A stretch of DNA of 64,000 nucleotides from the NCBI GenBank assembly GCA_025266875.1, contig JALLLT010000006.1, positions 186,001 to 250,000 on the forward strand, written 5' to 3'. This document shows positions 14,960-27,049 of this stretch, in pieces. The position numbers and the translations under genes are program-made. Numbering within the stretch: the stretch's first letter is position 1; each line of letters begins with the position of its first letter. The notes under the pieces were generated by a model. The model searched no databases, was not told where the DNA came from, and was given only the letters and a program-made list of their open reading frames with translations. The stretch comes from Fennellomyces sp. T-0311. Its lineage: Eukaryota > Mucoromycota > Mucoromycetes > Mucorales > Lichtheimiaceae.

Positions 14960-15325
14960 CAAGTCCCTGAAAACGACGGTAACTTCAGCCATAGCGGCCC
15001 GTTTTACTATTTTTATAACCGTATTGCTTTTTTCGGCCACCAAGCGAATATCCTTGGTACACGTTTATACGGTGCATGTATGTTTGGACTTGGGAATTGG
15101 GACTGATCTGCACGCTAGTATCACATACAGTTTCAATGGTGGGAAAATATACAAGGATAACTTTATCGGAATAGCTGTAAAAAAGGCTTTGCTGGGCGCC
15201 ACAAGGCGTGTAATAATAACATCAGTACTACCTAGATAACAATCTAGTTCAGGAAGGTACCGTGATATCTCGAGACAGCACGCTTTCTTTTTATCGCAAA
15301 TCATTTTGCACTTTCAGTACATTGT
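14960..15325. repeat. Diverged direct repeat, copy 2
   Basis: Second copy of the repeat at 13850-14160, about 1.1 kb downstream and in the same orientation. A weaker match to its ATTTTTATCAC...ATTGCTTTCTT core also occurs near 24910-24945. Confidence 0.5.
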
Positions 15326-16724
15326 CATACGCATACATATAAAACAGCTACTGCTGTTTGATAAGGATGGCAGGTTGTCAGACTGTATTCACCATGCGCT
15401 GTTTCACTTTAAATGGGTAACCATCATACAAGCTTTTGCCGTATGTATAAGTGCCTTGTTGCGCAATAAACAACAGCTGCTACGGTTGCGAGCGCACCTG
15501 ATATAGTTTGCGACGACGCTGCGTATACTGCGTTGAGCATACACATGTTTAATGCACAATATATGAGAAATATATGCATGGACAAAACTATTCTATGCTG
15601 CACTATGCAGTTCTAAGTTTATACTGTTGTTGCAGATTTCCTGGAGGAAGAAAAAACACCAAATAAACCTGCATGAGCTAGCTCAAACATAGTGCATCTT
15701 TAGTGCCATTTCAGGCGGACGCAGTAGCAGATTAGTTTAATATCGTAAATGATCGATCAGCCCGCTTCGCCGCTTGAATCCCGTTTCTCATCGTAGTTAT
15801 ACATCCTTCAGCCTTGGCAAAAAGGGAACGCTTGACAATGTTAAAGTTAAAGTTAGTCATTTGATTTCGGGTCTCTTTCGTTACGTTTGAGATCGAACGT
15901 AACCGGAAGATTACACAAGATGCGCTTTATGTTTTCAATGAATTTTAGATCAAAGTAGTAATAGTAGTTCTTTTGAATGATGCTATTTATTTTCGAAACC
16001 ACCTGCAACAAATGGCGACGAAACATGATTGTCATGGTGGCAAAAAGTTTAGAAGTTTCTGCAACATTGTTGTATTTGTAGTTCCTGAAACTCATATGAG
16101 AAGGCAATGTGATAACTGTTTTTTTTTATATTTTCGTCAGGGACCTTTGCAATTACGTACCCCAGTGTCCGTGGGGACTAAGTATTTTACAGATCCAGTC
16201 TTCTTGGGTTTCCATGACCTTATAATTGCCATACTTGTACAATTATCTGCCTTGCTTGTCTCGGAGCATAAAATCCGGGATCCATTCAGCAACCTTAGAA
16301 TCCACACGTGCAGCCGCTGATTGGTTTTTGAATTTCTTGCCTAAATCTTACCTTTTTACCTTGTTATGGGTATTTTGTTGTCTATATCAAGGCAAATTCT
16401 TTTAGTGCCAAATGAAAAAGTTTAGAAGCAGAAAGTAAAGCAAAGCGGAAGCATTTTCCGGTCGATCCTGGCTTCTATATTACAGATATTACTTGTCAAA
16501 AAGCGTTTCTATGGTACTGACGGTACACAAGCAAAAACTTTGCCGCCCGGACAAAAGAAGAAGCGCACGTGAGGTTGCGTGGTGTCGTGTGCTGTCCAAT
16601 GAACTATCCCTATCGTTGTTACACTCTGTTCATTTTTCAAGTTCAGTCCCTAATCTCAGCATTTTTTGTTTTTTATTTAGGCAAAATGGGAGCGCGCTCT
16701 TTCACCGGCCGGAGACGACCGGTG

Positions 16725-16734
16725 TATTTAAATA
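16725..16734 (+). promoter_or_regulatory. TATA-like element of the phosphate transporter gene
   Basis: TATTTAAATA lies 78 bp upstream of the start codon. Immediately before it, 16703-16724 is an inverted repeat CACCGG...CCGGTG that could be a regulator site. Confidence 0.4.
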
Positions 16735-16811
16735 GCCTTCTTTCTGACATTTACCGTCGCAACCTTTTTTTTCCCTTTTCTCGAAGCTTTTTTCTACCTA
16801 GTGGGACCATC

Positions 16812-19314
16812 ATGAAGTTCTCTCATACTTTGCGGTTCAATGCAGTTCCTGACTGGATAGATTACTATGTTGCGTAAGTACACAAATGCAAGTTTAATAA
16901 TTTGTTTACTAATGAGGAAAAATATAACCAGTTACGACCAACTTAAAAAGTTGATATTTCAGATTGAAAAGGAGCGCGTCGAATCGGAAGCCTATCAGAA
17001 TCAATCATCGTCGTCCTCGACAGCATCCAACCGCGATCCAGAGTTAGGAGGACCTTCATCGCCTGCTGAAACTCTCCAAGGAAGCGAGGATACCTTCCTC
17101 AGTGCAATTGACTTGCAGCTTGACAAGGTTGTCGATTTTTACTCCACCAAAGAGAAGGAGCTCTATAGTCAGTTAGAGCAATTGCCCCATCTCTTGGCAA
17201 GCACAACAAGCCATGGTCACGCTGTTGAGCACGAAGAATTCGCCTCACCGTTAGAAAAGATCGATTCAACACCGCACTTGGAAAAGCCACGCCGTAAAAT
17301 GTCCTTCGAATCGCGCTTCTCTACCAAGAGTGAAGGTGCCGGTGGTATTAACGTCCAGGCCATGCTAGATACCCGATCCGTCTTGATTACCCTCTATGTC
17401 TCTCTTTGCGAACTCCAGTCCTATGTCGACTTGAACAAGAGTGCGTTTGACAAGATTTTGAAAAAGCACGATAAAGTCCTCGACGGCAACTTGCGTGAGC
17501 CGTACAACAAGAAGATGGTCCAAGAGTCGCTGCCTTTCACACCACAATCTATTGAGGAATTACGATCACATATCGAACAGCTTGAGCGCATGTATGCAGA
17601 TATCTTCTGTAACGGTGTGGTTGAGACCGCCGTCCGACAAATGAAAACCCATTTGCGTGATCAAATCACTTACGATCGTAACACTGTCTGGCGCGACATG
17701 ATCGGTCAAGAACGCAAGACCCTTTCTGCTCATGTTGTCGAACAACAACCTACCAAGACGGTCCGTATTCCTTTCACCCGCTTTTCGCTGCCCGCCGAAA
17801 TCTTCCGGAATATGTGCTTTTTTGCGATTGCGATCGCTGCCTTGATCATCTTGCTCAACGTCGATATCTTCAATAACCGAGAGGAAAACTATTGCTTTGC
17901 CTTGCTTATCTTTGCCGCCATCATGTGGGCCACCGAAGCCGTCCCACTGTACGCCACCTCGCTGCTTATTCCCTTCTTGGCCGTGCTCTTGAAAGTCCTG
18001 CGTAACGAGGACGGTTCAACAATGGAAGCCAAGACTGCTGCAAGCGAGGTGTTCTCTAGCATGTTCAGCGGTACTATCAGGTATTTACTTTAAACAGTTC
18101 ACAAAAGAAATGTCAACTAAGTGCTCTTAATCATAGTATGCTTCTCGGTGGTTTTGCTTTAGCTGGCGCATTGTCAAAGTACGGTATTGCCAAAGCCTTC
18201 GCTTCTCATGTTCTGTCGCGCGCTGGTACTCGACCCCGCTGGGTTCTTCTTGCCAACATGTTCGTCGCTGGCTTTCTGAGCATGTGGATCTCCAACGTTG
18301 CGACACCAGTCTTGTGTTTCTCGTTGATCGACCCCATCCTGCGTACGCTACCCGACAACTCTCGTGTTGCTCCTTGCTTATTGCTTGGTATCGCTCTTGC
18401 TTCCTGCATTGGTGGTATGACGTCGCCTATCTCATCGCCCCAGAACATCGTTACTTTGGAGTACATGAATCCTAACCCAGGCTGGGGTATCTGGTTTGCT
18501 GCCGCTCTTCCCATCTCCATCATCTCTCTGCTTATCTGCTGGGGCCTCCTTTTGCTTGTGTATCGTCCTGACAAGGCCACTCCTCACCTTAACAAAATCA
18601 AGCCTACAAAAGGCAAGATCACCAAGGCACAGATCTATGTGATGTTCATCACTATCGCAACTATCGCTTTGTGGTGTGCTGAAACAGCTATGGAAGATTC
18701 CATCGGTAGCACTGGTGTCATCGCTTTGATTCCCCTTTTCATGTTCTTCGGAACTGGTATTCTCAAAAAGGACGACTTGCATCAATTCCTGTGGAGTGTT
18801 GTGGTATGTATAATGCAACTCATACTTGCATGAACCTTAATACTAAAAAAAACTTATGCAGGTTTTGGCGCAAGGCGGTATGGCACTTGGTCATGCAGTG
18901 ACCTCTTCTGGTCTTTTGCAAGATATTGCTCTTCGCATCAAGGATGGTATCCAAGATCTCGATGCTATTGCTATCCTTTGCATTTTCGCATGCTTGATTC
19001 TTGTCTTTTCCACTTTTGTCTCCCATACCGTTGCCGCTCTGATCATTGTTCCCATTGTTCAACAAGTCGGTGAAAATTTGCCTGTGCCAAGAGCCAACCT
19101 GCTTGTTATGGGCGCTGGTTTGGCTTGTTCTGCAGGTATGGCCTTGCCAGTTTCAGGTTATCCAAACATGTCAGCTGTCATGTTGGAAAATGCTGCAGGC
19201 AAGCCTTACCTTACCTCCAAGGACTTCTTGATTGTTGGTGTGCCAACCAGCGTTTTCGCAACTGTTCTCATCTTTACTTTGGGCTACGGTATCCTTTCAA
19301 GTGTAGGATACTAA
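16812..19314 (+). CDS. SPX-domain phosphate transporter (Pho87/Pho90/Pho91 family)
   Basis: 776-aa protein joining an N-terminal SPX domain, which senses inositol pyrophosphates, to an SLC13/DASS-type ion-transporter domain. Exons 16812-16873, 16932-18080, 18137-18803 and 18862-19314; introns 58, 56 and 58 bp. The first exon supplies the family start MKFSHTLRFNAVPDWIDYY; the splice completes helix 1 (YVAYDQLKKLI). A lysine-rich SPX helix (KILKKHDK) lies at about 195-202. Hydrophobic helices begin near residue 317, and the transport part contains WATEAVPLYATSLLIP, the GGMTSPISSPQN substrate loop and a repeated late helix bundle ending VSGYPNMSA. In yeast the family imports phosphate at low affinity (plasma membrane) or exports it from the vacuole (Pho91). 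Which location applies here cannot be decided. Confidence 0.93.
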
Positions 19315-20777
19315 TTTCGTCTTCTATACATACTACTTTTTGTTTATATATATACTTGTGAAAATTTCTTGTACGATACCCCCTCCAACTTTCTCGCATT
19401 TTTTTCTTTCATTTTCTCACCCTTTTGTATAATGTTCTCCCTTGTTCAATAATATTGACTAATTATACATAAATACCCTTTCTTCTGTGAATAATATCAA
19501 ATAATAAGGCTACTTGGATTGATCCATGGGAGATATATGTACGTCATAATAAAAAAACTTTATTATGGTTCAATGCAACATGATACCCGCATTCGGGGTA
19601 ATTGTCACCTCTCTCCGGCGTGCCGTAACCTCGGCCGCATACTTTAACCGCAACGTTAAAGCGTGAACTTTTACCCTACACACATGTGCTTCCAAAGCAC
19701 AAAGCCCAATTCAGACACAACTGAAAATTGACAATGCTAGCTTGACTTAATGAGTTTTCCGTATAATTCCTATAAATGTTAGTGACTTAAAAGGTTAGTT
19801 AAGATGATCCACAGGAGTTCTTGACCTTGGTCTTATGATCAAATTTTCCAAACTGCGGTAATATCCTACATAATGAATATTAAGATTTACTTCTGATAGT
19901 ACCGTTCTCAGGTGGAACGGAACGATCTTAGGTTCTGGTACTTGAAGAAAGCTAAATGGGTCTCAAAGAGAAAAAGCTAAAAAATGAAGCTTAGCAGGAA
20001 AAGAACTGTAGTTTATTGAAAATGCGAACGTTCTCTTTATGTCTTTCTACACTCCTAGCTATATATTTCTAGAATCTTAAGCTATTCTGGATAAATGTGC
20101 TAAGCAGGAACAGGTAGTTTTTCTAGTAAACGGTTTGTTTCTGGACAAGGTCTCGTATTCTGGACAAAGATTCGTTTCTGGGTAAATTTCGGTTTATACG
20201 AACTAATAAGATTTGACAATTCTAGGCGACCTTGACAGATTGCAGTTTTCAGAACCAGAAATAACGTAGCACTTCGAAATGTAAGTGATGATTTGAAGAG
20301 AGTGAACAAAGTTCAACAGAAGATGCAGATGAAAGTAAAAATGACATAGTTCCCAGGACAACCAAGTAAGGCATATAACCTAACTATAAATGAAAACCAT
20401 GTCTATATCTTTTTAAGTATAGAGATGAGCCAATGCGCATATTTTGGCGTACTCATAAAGGTGACGATATGTAGTACGAAAAGTCAAAATGCATCGAGCT
20501 ATATCTGCTCACCATTAAGTTAGCTATCAGTAGAAATGGAGCAGACCGCCCAATGTCGTGGTCAAACGATTACATTGAAAGATCAAGCGTCAGTCTGTAT
20601 TTGATATGAGCTGTCAATATTATAAAATTGCTAACGAACGCTCATCCATAAAGAAAGCCATGCCTTGTTGTGCTTGTATCAATCCCAGTTAGCGACAAGG
20701 AGGCCTATCCTGTAAAATCAATTCAGCATGATGTGTGTGTCAAAAACTGAAACTTTACTGAAGGCCCATCCTCGTCA
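19315..20777. other. Intergenic region, no gene seen
   Basis: AT-rich spacer after the phosphate transporter. Poly-T and TATATATA runs directly after the stop (19330-19360) fit a 3' UTR. A short motif TTCTGGACAA recurs near 20132 and 20157. No coding or RNA gene is supportable. Confidence 0.5.
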
Positions 20778-22430
20778 TTGCAAAGGAAGCAGTTTCCATC
20801 TTTCTCCACTGGATGTCCTACGGAACCAACCGCTTTTGTAACAGTAACTCAGCTGCGAATTGCTCAACAGTTTGGCACATATTTTTCTATTCCCTATACC
20901 AGATCGTTGATCTACTATCGATGGAAGCACACAACTGAGTTAATTAGCGAAAGAGTATCCGAAGGCAATGGCAACAATCGCATGTATGAAGATATATATA
21001 ACAGATCATCATATTACATTATCAATCATTTTTGCCTGATCCATACAATATTACCATCGCATTATACTTGGATAGATTCTATGTTTTTAAAAGCCAATTA
21101 CACTCATTGACATTAATATTGGTGGCCAATATTACCGTTGGATGAAAGGTAATGAACACTTTGTAGCATCTATGGTCTTATTGACCCAAAAGCTTCTATC
21201 ATATAGGTATAAAAACGAAAACATCCTACCGCTTGCTGCACTTCCGGGACTAAAGAAGCCGAAAGACGTGGATAGTTTTTTACGTCCTACCAAAGTGGAT
21301 ATCGATGTTCTTGGATTATGGTATGACTATATATTTTGATGGAAAACCCATGTTCTATTCTAAAGTTCAGATTGTCCTATTTGGTGGAGATATCCCTGGT
21401 GTTGGGGATCCCATTGGTCATAGCCATTCAAGTTCGTACAGTTGCCGTATCTGCCTGATCAAAGGCAAACATGGAAAGAGTAGTGAAATGTTTTTTACCA
21501 ATGTCATCCAAGAGACCTGAAATTCGCAAGACTATCGATTTCAAAAGATGCTCCAAAAAACCAATGATCCAGAGGTATGCATTGATTACACTGACTCCCT
21601 TTAATTGCTAATGTAAATGATTTAGAGATATGACATAAAAAGGCGAACTCCATTCGATAAATTACAGACATTCGGTGGTCCTGAACTTTTTGGATTTGAT
21701 CAATTTCATATTTTTGGGCCACAATATCGCACATCAAGTGTGGATTATATTGTCTGAGAAGTACAGAGGCCCAAAATCACATCTTGTGTTGGAGATGAAA
21801 TACCTTAGATATATTGGAGAGGCAATGGCAAAAGCGAACGGTGGTCTACCGAAAACTTTTGAAGGTGGATTAGTTGGTAAGTAATAATGCTACTATACTT
21901 TAATTGAACATCCACACGACTCAAACTCAAGAAAATAAGAGATACTCGTTGATGTATCTTCGCCTCCTCGCAAAAGCGAAACAATATGCATGTTGTAAAC
22001 AATATGCTAGTCATAGCCTTGGTTCAGGGCTAACTATTCTTGTACTGGAGATACCGTATCCTTGGTTACTTGTTACTGTTGATTAAAAACAAAACATCGG
22101 AAAACTGCTTCCGGAGCACGATTGTCGCGGAACACGGCAGCAGTATGACAATGGGTAACTTGTTCACCCAGACGAGTGTTGTGCACTTGAAGGAACCAGG
22201 AACTGTATTCATAGTAGCCGCAATGTCAATGGCAGAATTCATGAGGATCAATGGCGAATGCAAAATAAAAAAAGCACAAGTACGGAAAGAAAAATGCCAC
22301 AAAACAACCCACTTTAAGTCACAGAAGTGCCGGAAGGTTTATTTTATGACTATTCATCGTGTCAAGTGGATGCCAGAATATCATGACGGACTTGCTTCTT
22401 GGACTCGGAAGAGGGAGCGACTATAAAAGG
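20778..22430 (+). pseudogene. Tnp2-like (CACTA/EnSpm-type) transposase pseudogene
   Basis: Decayed DNA-transposon transposase readable only by hopping between frames. Segments in order: about 20900-21010 with TTELISERVSEGNG and an EDIYNR motif; 21142-21339 with KNENILPLAALPG and SFLRPTK; 21340-21520 with FGGDIPGVGDP and a CRICLIKGKHG zinc-like segment; about 21640-21720 with GGPELFGFDQFHIFG; and 21720-21884 with ending IGEAMAKANGGLPKTFEGG. The blocks and their order match Tnp2-type transposase-domain proteins common in Mucoromycota. At least three frameshifts and several stops break it. No terminal inverted repeats were identified. Inactive relic. Confidence 0.75.
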
Positions 22431-22644
22431 CAACAAGGATTAAACACGAGATCGACATTTATCCTGTTTTCTGTGTACATGACCTTGAATGATTTTGAAT
22501 GGAAGATTCCGTACACGACACTACGCGACCGAGTGCTCGTAGCTGCTAATATATGTATGATTTGTCAACTGCTCTTGTCAATCAAGAACGGGATGACGTA
22601 TCAACGTTATTCTGGACTGCTTGACACACTCAAAACCATTCACA

Positions 22645-23086
22645 AGAAGGCTCTGAGTCGTCTGGTCCCTAAAAAAACTTGTACACCTGTACTCGTCTGC
22701 GCTGGCAGGAGGCTTTTCTCTTTTTTCTTTTTTTTCCTGCGGGGGGTGCCAGTTCTTTCTTTTTTTTTTTACGGGGATTCGCAGCGAAGCAAATAAGAGT
22801 ACAGGCGCGACCGGTATGCATCTTGCTGGCTTCCCAACTGTAGATCCCTCCCAACCACTGGATTGCTGGGCCGAGGACTGGAAAATATACCTTCATTTCT
22901 AGCTAATGACCTACCTTGTTCAACTGGAAGCCAGAACCGACAAGTAAAAAAAGCAGCGCTTTTGTTTAATATTGGAAAGACAAAGTGCACCGAATCGTGC
23001 AGTGATGTCCCCTTTTTATACTGCCCGGTCACACCCCGCGATCCGGTGACCCGGTGACCATAGTTGTATATTCTGCCGGCCAATGG
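22645..23086 (-). repeat. Dispersed promoter-bearing repeat, copy A
   Basis: About 440 bp nearly colinear with 54764-55161, 32 kb away and in the same orientation. Shared blocks include TTGCTGG/TACTGGCTTCCCAA, GTAGATCCCTCCCAACCACTGG, CATTTCTAGCTAATG and GGAAGCCAGAACCGA. Read on the minus strand it starts with CCATTGGCCGGCAGAA (CCAAT-like), then TATAAAAAGGGG about 60 bp later, so it looks like a Pol II promoter plus 5' region of an element transcribed leftwards. It abuts the decayed Tnp2 transposase, but no gene of its own is visible. Confidence 0.7.
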
Positions 23087-25499
23087 ATGATCCTTGGCCT
23101 TGTTGCAGCACAGCGTTCGCCTCTCTGTGCTGTTCAGGGACCCACCAAATCGGTAGGTTATGTACCAGCAACGTTTTCTGTCCCGTACACCTCGATCTTC
23201 CGTGCGCTGCTATGTACATTACACCAGGTGCGCATTGTAAATTGCAATGAGCAGACAATCTTTATGCATGGGATCAACAGCTCCATTAAGAGCAAGAAGC
23301 TCCGTAGGGCATGCAGGTTGGCGTTCTTGAGAAACAACCGGATCATCGTCTTATGTTGATTTTCGCATGGATGTACAATACGTATTTCCAACTGTCATTG
23401 TCACGTCTGAGCGATCCAGGTGTCACGTTGAACGCGTTCGAGCAGGGACAGAAAGTTACGAAAGCAAGTACTGTAATAAAACCGTAAAGTCATTCACCAG
23501 TGCGATCGAGATTCTTTAACGAGCATTGTCAATCGCTTTAGGCCGTCGCGCAGCTGCCTCGAAAATGAATCAGGACTACAAAAGTGTTATGCGGGACAGA
23601 TAGCATGCATGTACAAGCAACAAATCTACTGCTCCCTACCGATATATCATTACTGTGCATGTCTTGTTACTGGAGAACCGACTTCTTGGAACAGCGGCTC
23701 ATATTAAAGCTGGTGTCACCGACGACCTGTGTGCAGCAGCCAGCACTCGTCCATCTGAGCGGTCGGACGGCTGTTGAATTGGGTACCCCGCAATTAATGG
23801 ATAACGAATTCTCTCGCTGCTCCCACACAAGACCTATATTCGACTAGCATCTGCCTGATGCATTTGGAATAGCTTTATACTACGCGATAAATTGGTGTGT
23901 GGTTGGATATTGATGTAACGACAAGCGGAGACTTGCTCCATGGCGAACACGATAATACTCTTGTATACCTTTTTGCAAGATGACAATCAAGAAGCACTTC
24001 ACAGCAAACTGCACCGTATAATAGATAAGAGAGTTGTCCGTAAGATTCCGTTTGAAGAAGAAGATTATGATTGTGTAATATGCATCGTGTAATAGAATAC
24101 GTAAGAGGGTTAACCGTGGGATTCCGTATACAGAAGAAATTAAAATTCTGCGAAACGCACAACATACTATAATAAGAGTATTGTCCGTGGGGTTTCGTGC
24201 AAAGAAGCAGGTTGAGATGAGTAGTCGTACGATAAGCTAGAATAAGTACAAAATACAGAAACCATAGGCAAGCCGAAAAGGGCGATGTTGAAACATAGTG
24301 TAACAGCAGAGAAAATTTATTACAATGGCCCCTTTTGCTAGTAATCTACCAAGAAACATCGAGCTTATGATGACCCAACCAATGAAGAACAAGGTAATGA
24401 GGATACGGTTGCCGATTGGGAGCAAGTGGATAGCAGTTGTACCACAGCCGTGAAATTAAGATCATCTACATCTTGAGCGAGTCAACAAGCAGAGCTACGG
24501 CATATTTTGGCGACTTCAAGTGCAGTGCTTTATAGACTAATCCTGATGGCGAGAGGATAAAAATACCACTGAAGATAACAGCACATTTAACACACTCAGC
24601 TGAATTCCACCCACGTATTTACATCTCTTGGCAATGCCAAAGCTTCTATCGAACCATCACACCATATGCTTGCAATACTTTTTCGATATTTGGTATCTGA
24701 TTCAGACAATAACTTGAAAAATAGCTATCATTTAAGTTTTACCTATGCAATATATCCCATGGAAAATGATGCTGCCCGTTTGAACAGTTGTTGAAATTTG
24801 TTATACCATCACTTATGTACCATATAGTTGACAATGTATTACAATAAAGTTTCGTAAATTGTCGACATAATTTACTTGGTCAATTATGTTCGTCTGGTAT
24901 ATCTCGATATATATTTTTATCACGATAATTGCTTTCTTTTGATGCCATAGTGAATTTATCAGGAACGCCGATGCGTATATGGAATTATATTCATGATATG
25001 ACGGCAAGTGACAAGAACGAGACGGTCGAAGTACTTCAAAGTAATCACATCAGAATGGTTTACGTTTGGGTGATGTAAGTAGAGTATTTAACTGGTATAT
25101 CGGTACTCTATACCTAAGGATTAATTAGTGTGGAAGATGAACGTTCATTTACATATACGCGTTTCGTGCGCTGTATATGTTTGAGCGGTACAAAAGATAC
25201 ACTTTGGTGCCCTCTGTGGACTTCACACAATTCATGCCTGATGTCGATGATTATCGTTACACGTTATCGTATGCCGAAGTATTTAGGTAGTATTACACGC
25301 AACATATTTTACGTAGTGATAGTTGGGTAGTCGTGAGTTTGTTTTGACAGTTGGAGGGATGCCCAACAAGCTTTTAATTAAAATCCCACGCGGGTAGGGG
25401 TATTAGCTCAGCACAATTCCAAGGTGTACCGCTCAAAAAGGCTCTTATAGGGAAAAGGGTCTGTCGGTCTTTTTTCCTCCTTCTTTTTCTTTACCAAAC
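23087..25499. other. Intergenic region with degenerate tandem repeat
   Basis: AT-rich, no supportable gene. Holds the degenerate tandem repeat at 24016-24225. The last 100 bp include CTCTTATAGGG near 25442-25452 and a pyrimidine-rich leader before the oxidoreductase start. Confidence 0.5.
24016..24225. repeat. Degenerate tandem repeat, about 70-80 bp period
   Basis: Three units begin at about 24016, 24087 and 24167. Each carries TATAATA/TGTAATAG, then AAGAG-GTT, then a TCCGT-GATTCCGT-like block followed by AAGAAG. Units are about 60-70 percent alike by eye. Confidence 0.55.
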
Positions 25500-26809
25500 A
25501 TGAAAGGATATCTTATCACCGAGCTCCTCAAAGGCCCCGAAGAACTGGTGCTGCGAACCGATTTGCCCCCAGAAGAGCCGAAAGAAGGGGAGGTTCAAAT
25601 TCAGGTCAAGACGGCTGGCCTAAATTTTTTTGATATACTGCAGGTGATTAATAAGCTATTATAATTTGAAAATATTCCGTGCACGTTAATTAACAGTAAA
25701 CCATCAAGATCCAAGGACGCTATCAGTATAAGCCACCATTACCATTCATCCCCGTGAGTATTTCAAGTTCATTTTACGTAAAGTAGAAAGGTAGAAAAAT
25801 CTAATGTATTATTCTTTTGTAGGGCTCAGAATTTGCTGGTGTGGTGTTGCGCTCCACGGTACCCCAGTTCAAACCTGGGGATCGTGTCTTTGGGTCCAAT
25901 CATTCGCTTGCTGAAGTAATCACCGCTAAACCTCAGCAGATCCAAAAAATCCCCAATGGGATGTCGTTTGAGGAAGCCGCGGCATTTTACGTAACGTTTC
26001 CGACAAGCTATGCAGGTCTAGTCGTAAGTCGTTGTACTCCTTTGGTTAATCACTTTGGAGTTTTTACCAAAAATATGCACAGGTGCGAGGTAAACTGCAT
26101 GCAGGCCAGTACTGTCTGGTACACGCCGCTGCAGGTGGCGTTGGTATAGCTGCTGTGCAGATTGCCAAGGCATTAGGCGCTATTGTCATAGCAACAGCTG
26201 GATCTGCGGAAAAACTGGAGGTTGCAAAGCAATATGGTGCAGATTTCGGCGTCAATTATCGAGACAAGGATTGGACCAACCAAGTGAAACAGATCACGCA
26301 AGGGCGAGGCGTCAACGTCGTTTATGATCCGGTTGGACTTGTTGAAGAAAGGTAAATTTAGATATCCATAAAAGTAAAGGAGGAGCATCATCGCTAAAGA
26401 GCTTCCTAATAGCACAAAATGCATTGCATGGAATGGTATAATCTTGGTTATCGGGTTTGCCCGCGGCACATTCGAAAAGGTGCCAACCAATCGTATCTTG
26501 TTGAAAAATATCTCGATAGTGTAAGTTTCGTAACCCCTTGATCCAATTACTCGTTAGTACTCCACTCAAATTTGTTTCTGTTTCAGCGGCCTCCACTATG
26601 GTGCGTACACGCGATTTGAACCGGAGACAATTCAAGCGACATGGGACGGATTGACGAAATTGTATGCTGAGGGCAAGATCAAGCCAGCAACATATTCAAA
26701 GATATATAGTCTAGAAACGGTTCCCCAGGCAATGGTAGCACTAGGCAACCGTGAAACATACGCAAAAGTTATTGTCCGAGTTACCAGTGACAACCTCAAT
26801 AAACTCTAA
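25500..26809 (+). CDS. Quinone oxidoreductase-like MDR family enzyme (NADPH-dependent)
   Basis: 329-aa medium-chain dehydrogenase/reductase without the catalytic zinc ligands, as in quinone oxidoreductases that reduce quinones or enones with NADPH. Six exons: 25500-25643, 25709-25753 (45 nt), 25823-26023, 26083-26351, 26413-26520 and 26587-26809; introns 59-69 bp. The first intron must end at CATCAAG (25708): the more obvious CAG acceptor at 25694-25696 would bring an immediate TAA. The chosen join gives FFDILQ-IQGRYQYKPPLPF, the family's conserved start of the catalytic domain. The Rossmann motif AAGGVG is at 146-151, followed by AVQIAKALGA. The C-terminal GLHYGAY...ETVPQAM is typical. Probably cytosolic or peroxisomal; no targeting peptide seen. 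Confidence 0.9.
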
Positions 26810-27049
26810 GCGCTGGCTAAAACCGCTCCAGTGTCAGAGTGGCATGACGCCCATGTGGGAGGCGTGCTCCGCCAACACTCAGTGCAATTGGAGTGGAGAC
26901 TGAAAGTGCGCTTTCGGCCCTGCAACGCCCGAAAAAGAATCGCGGAGTTTTTTGTTTTTGCAAGCCAAATGCTAGCTGGAAAAAAAAACTGATCTATAAC
27001 TCGCATCGATACTTTTTGCTTTCTGCAGTTTGACAGTTAACATTGGGGA

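Larger units (their letters stand above)
13366..16811. other. Intergenic region with diverged repeats, no gene seen
   Basis: About 3.4 kb of AT-rich DNA. Reading frames are short and show no family features. It contains a pair of diverged direct repeats (13850-14160 and 14960-15325, listed separately). The right end holds the promoter of the phosphate transporter. Confidence 0.55.

Noticed and set aside
22359..22796. 145-codon plus-strand frame at the transposase/repeat junction
   Set aside because: It runs from decayed transposase DNA into the dispersed repeat and its poly-T tract; unlikely to be one protein.
25694..25696. CAG acceptor for the first intron of the quinone oxidoreductase
   Set aside because: It puts TAA directly in frame; the AAG acceptor at 25706-25708 restores the conserved IQGRYQ segment.
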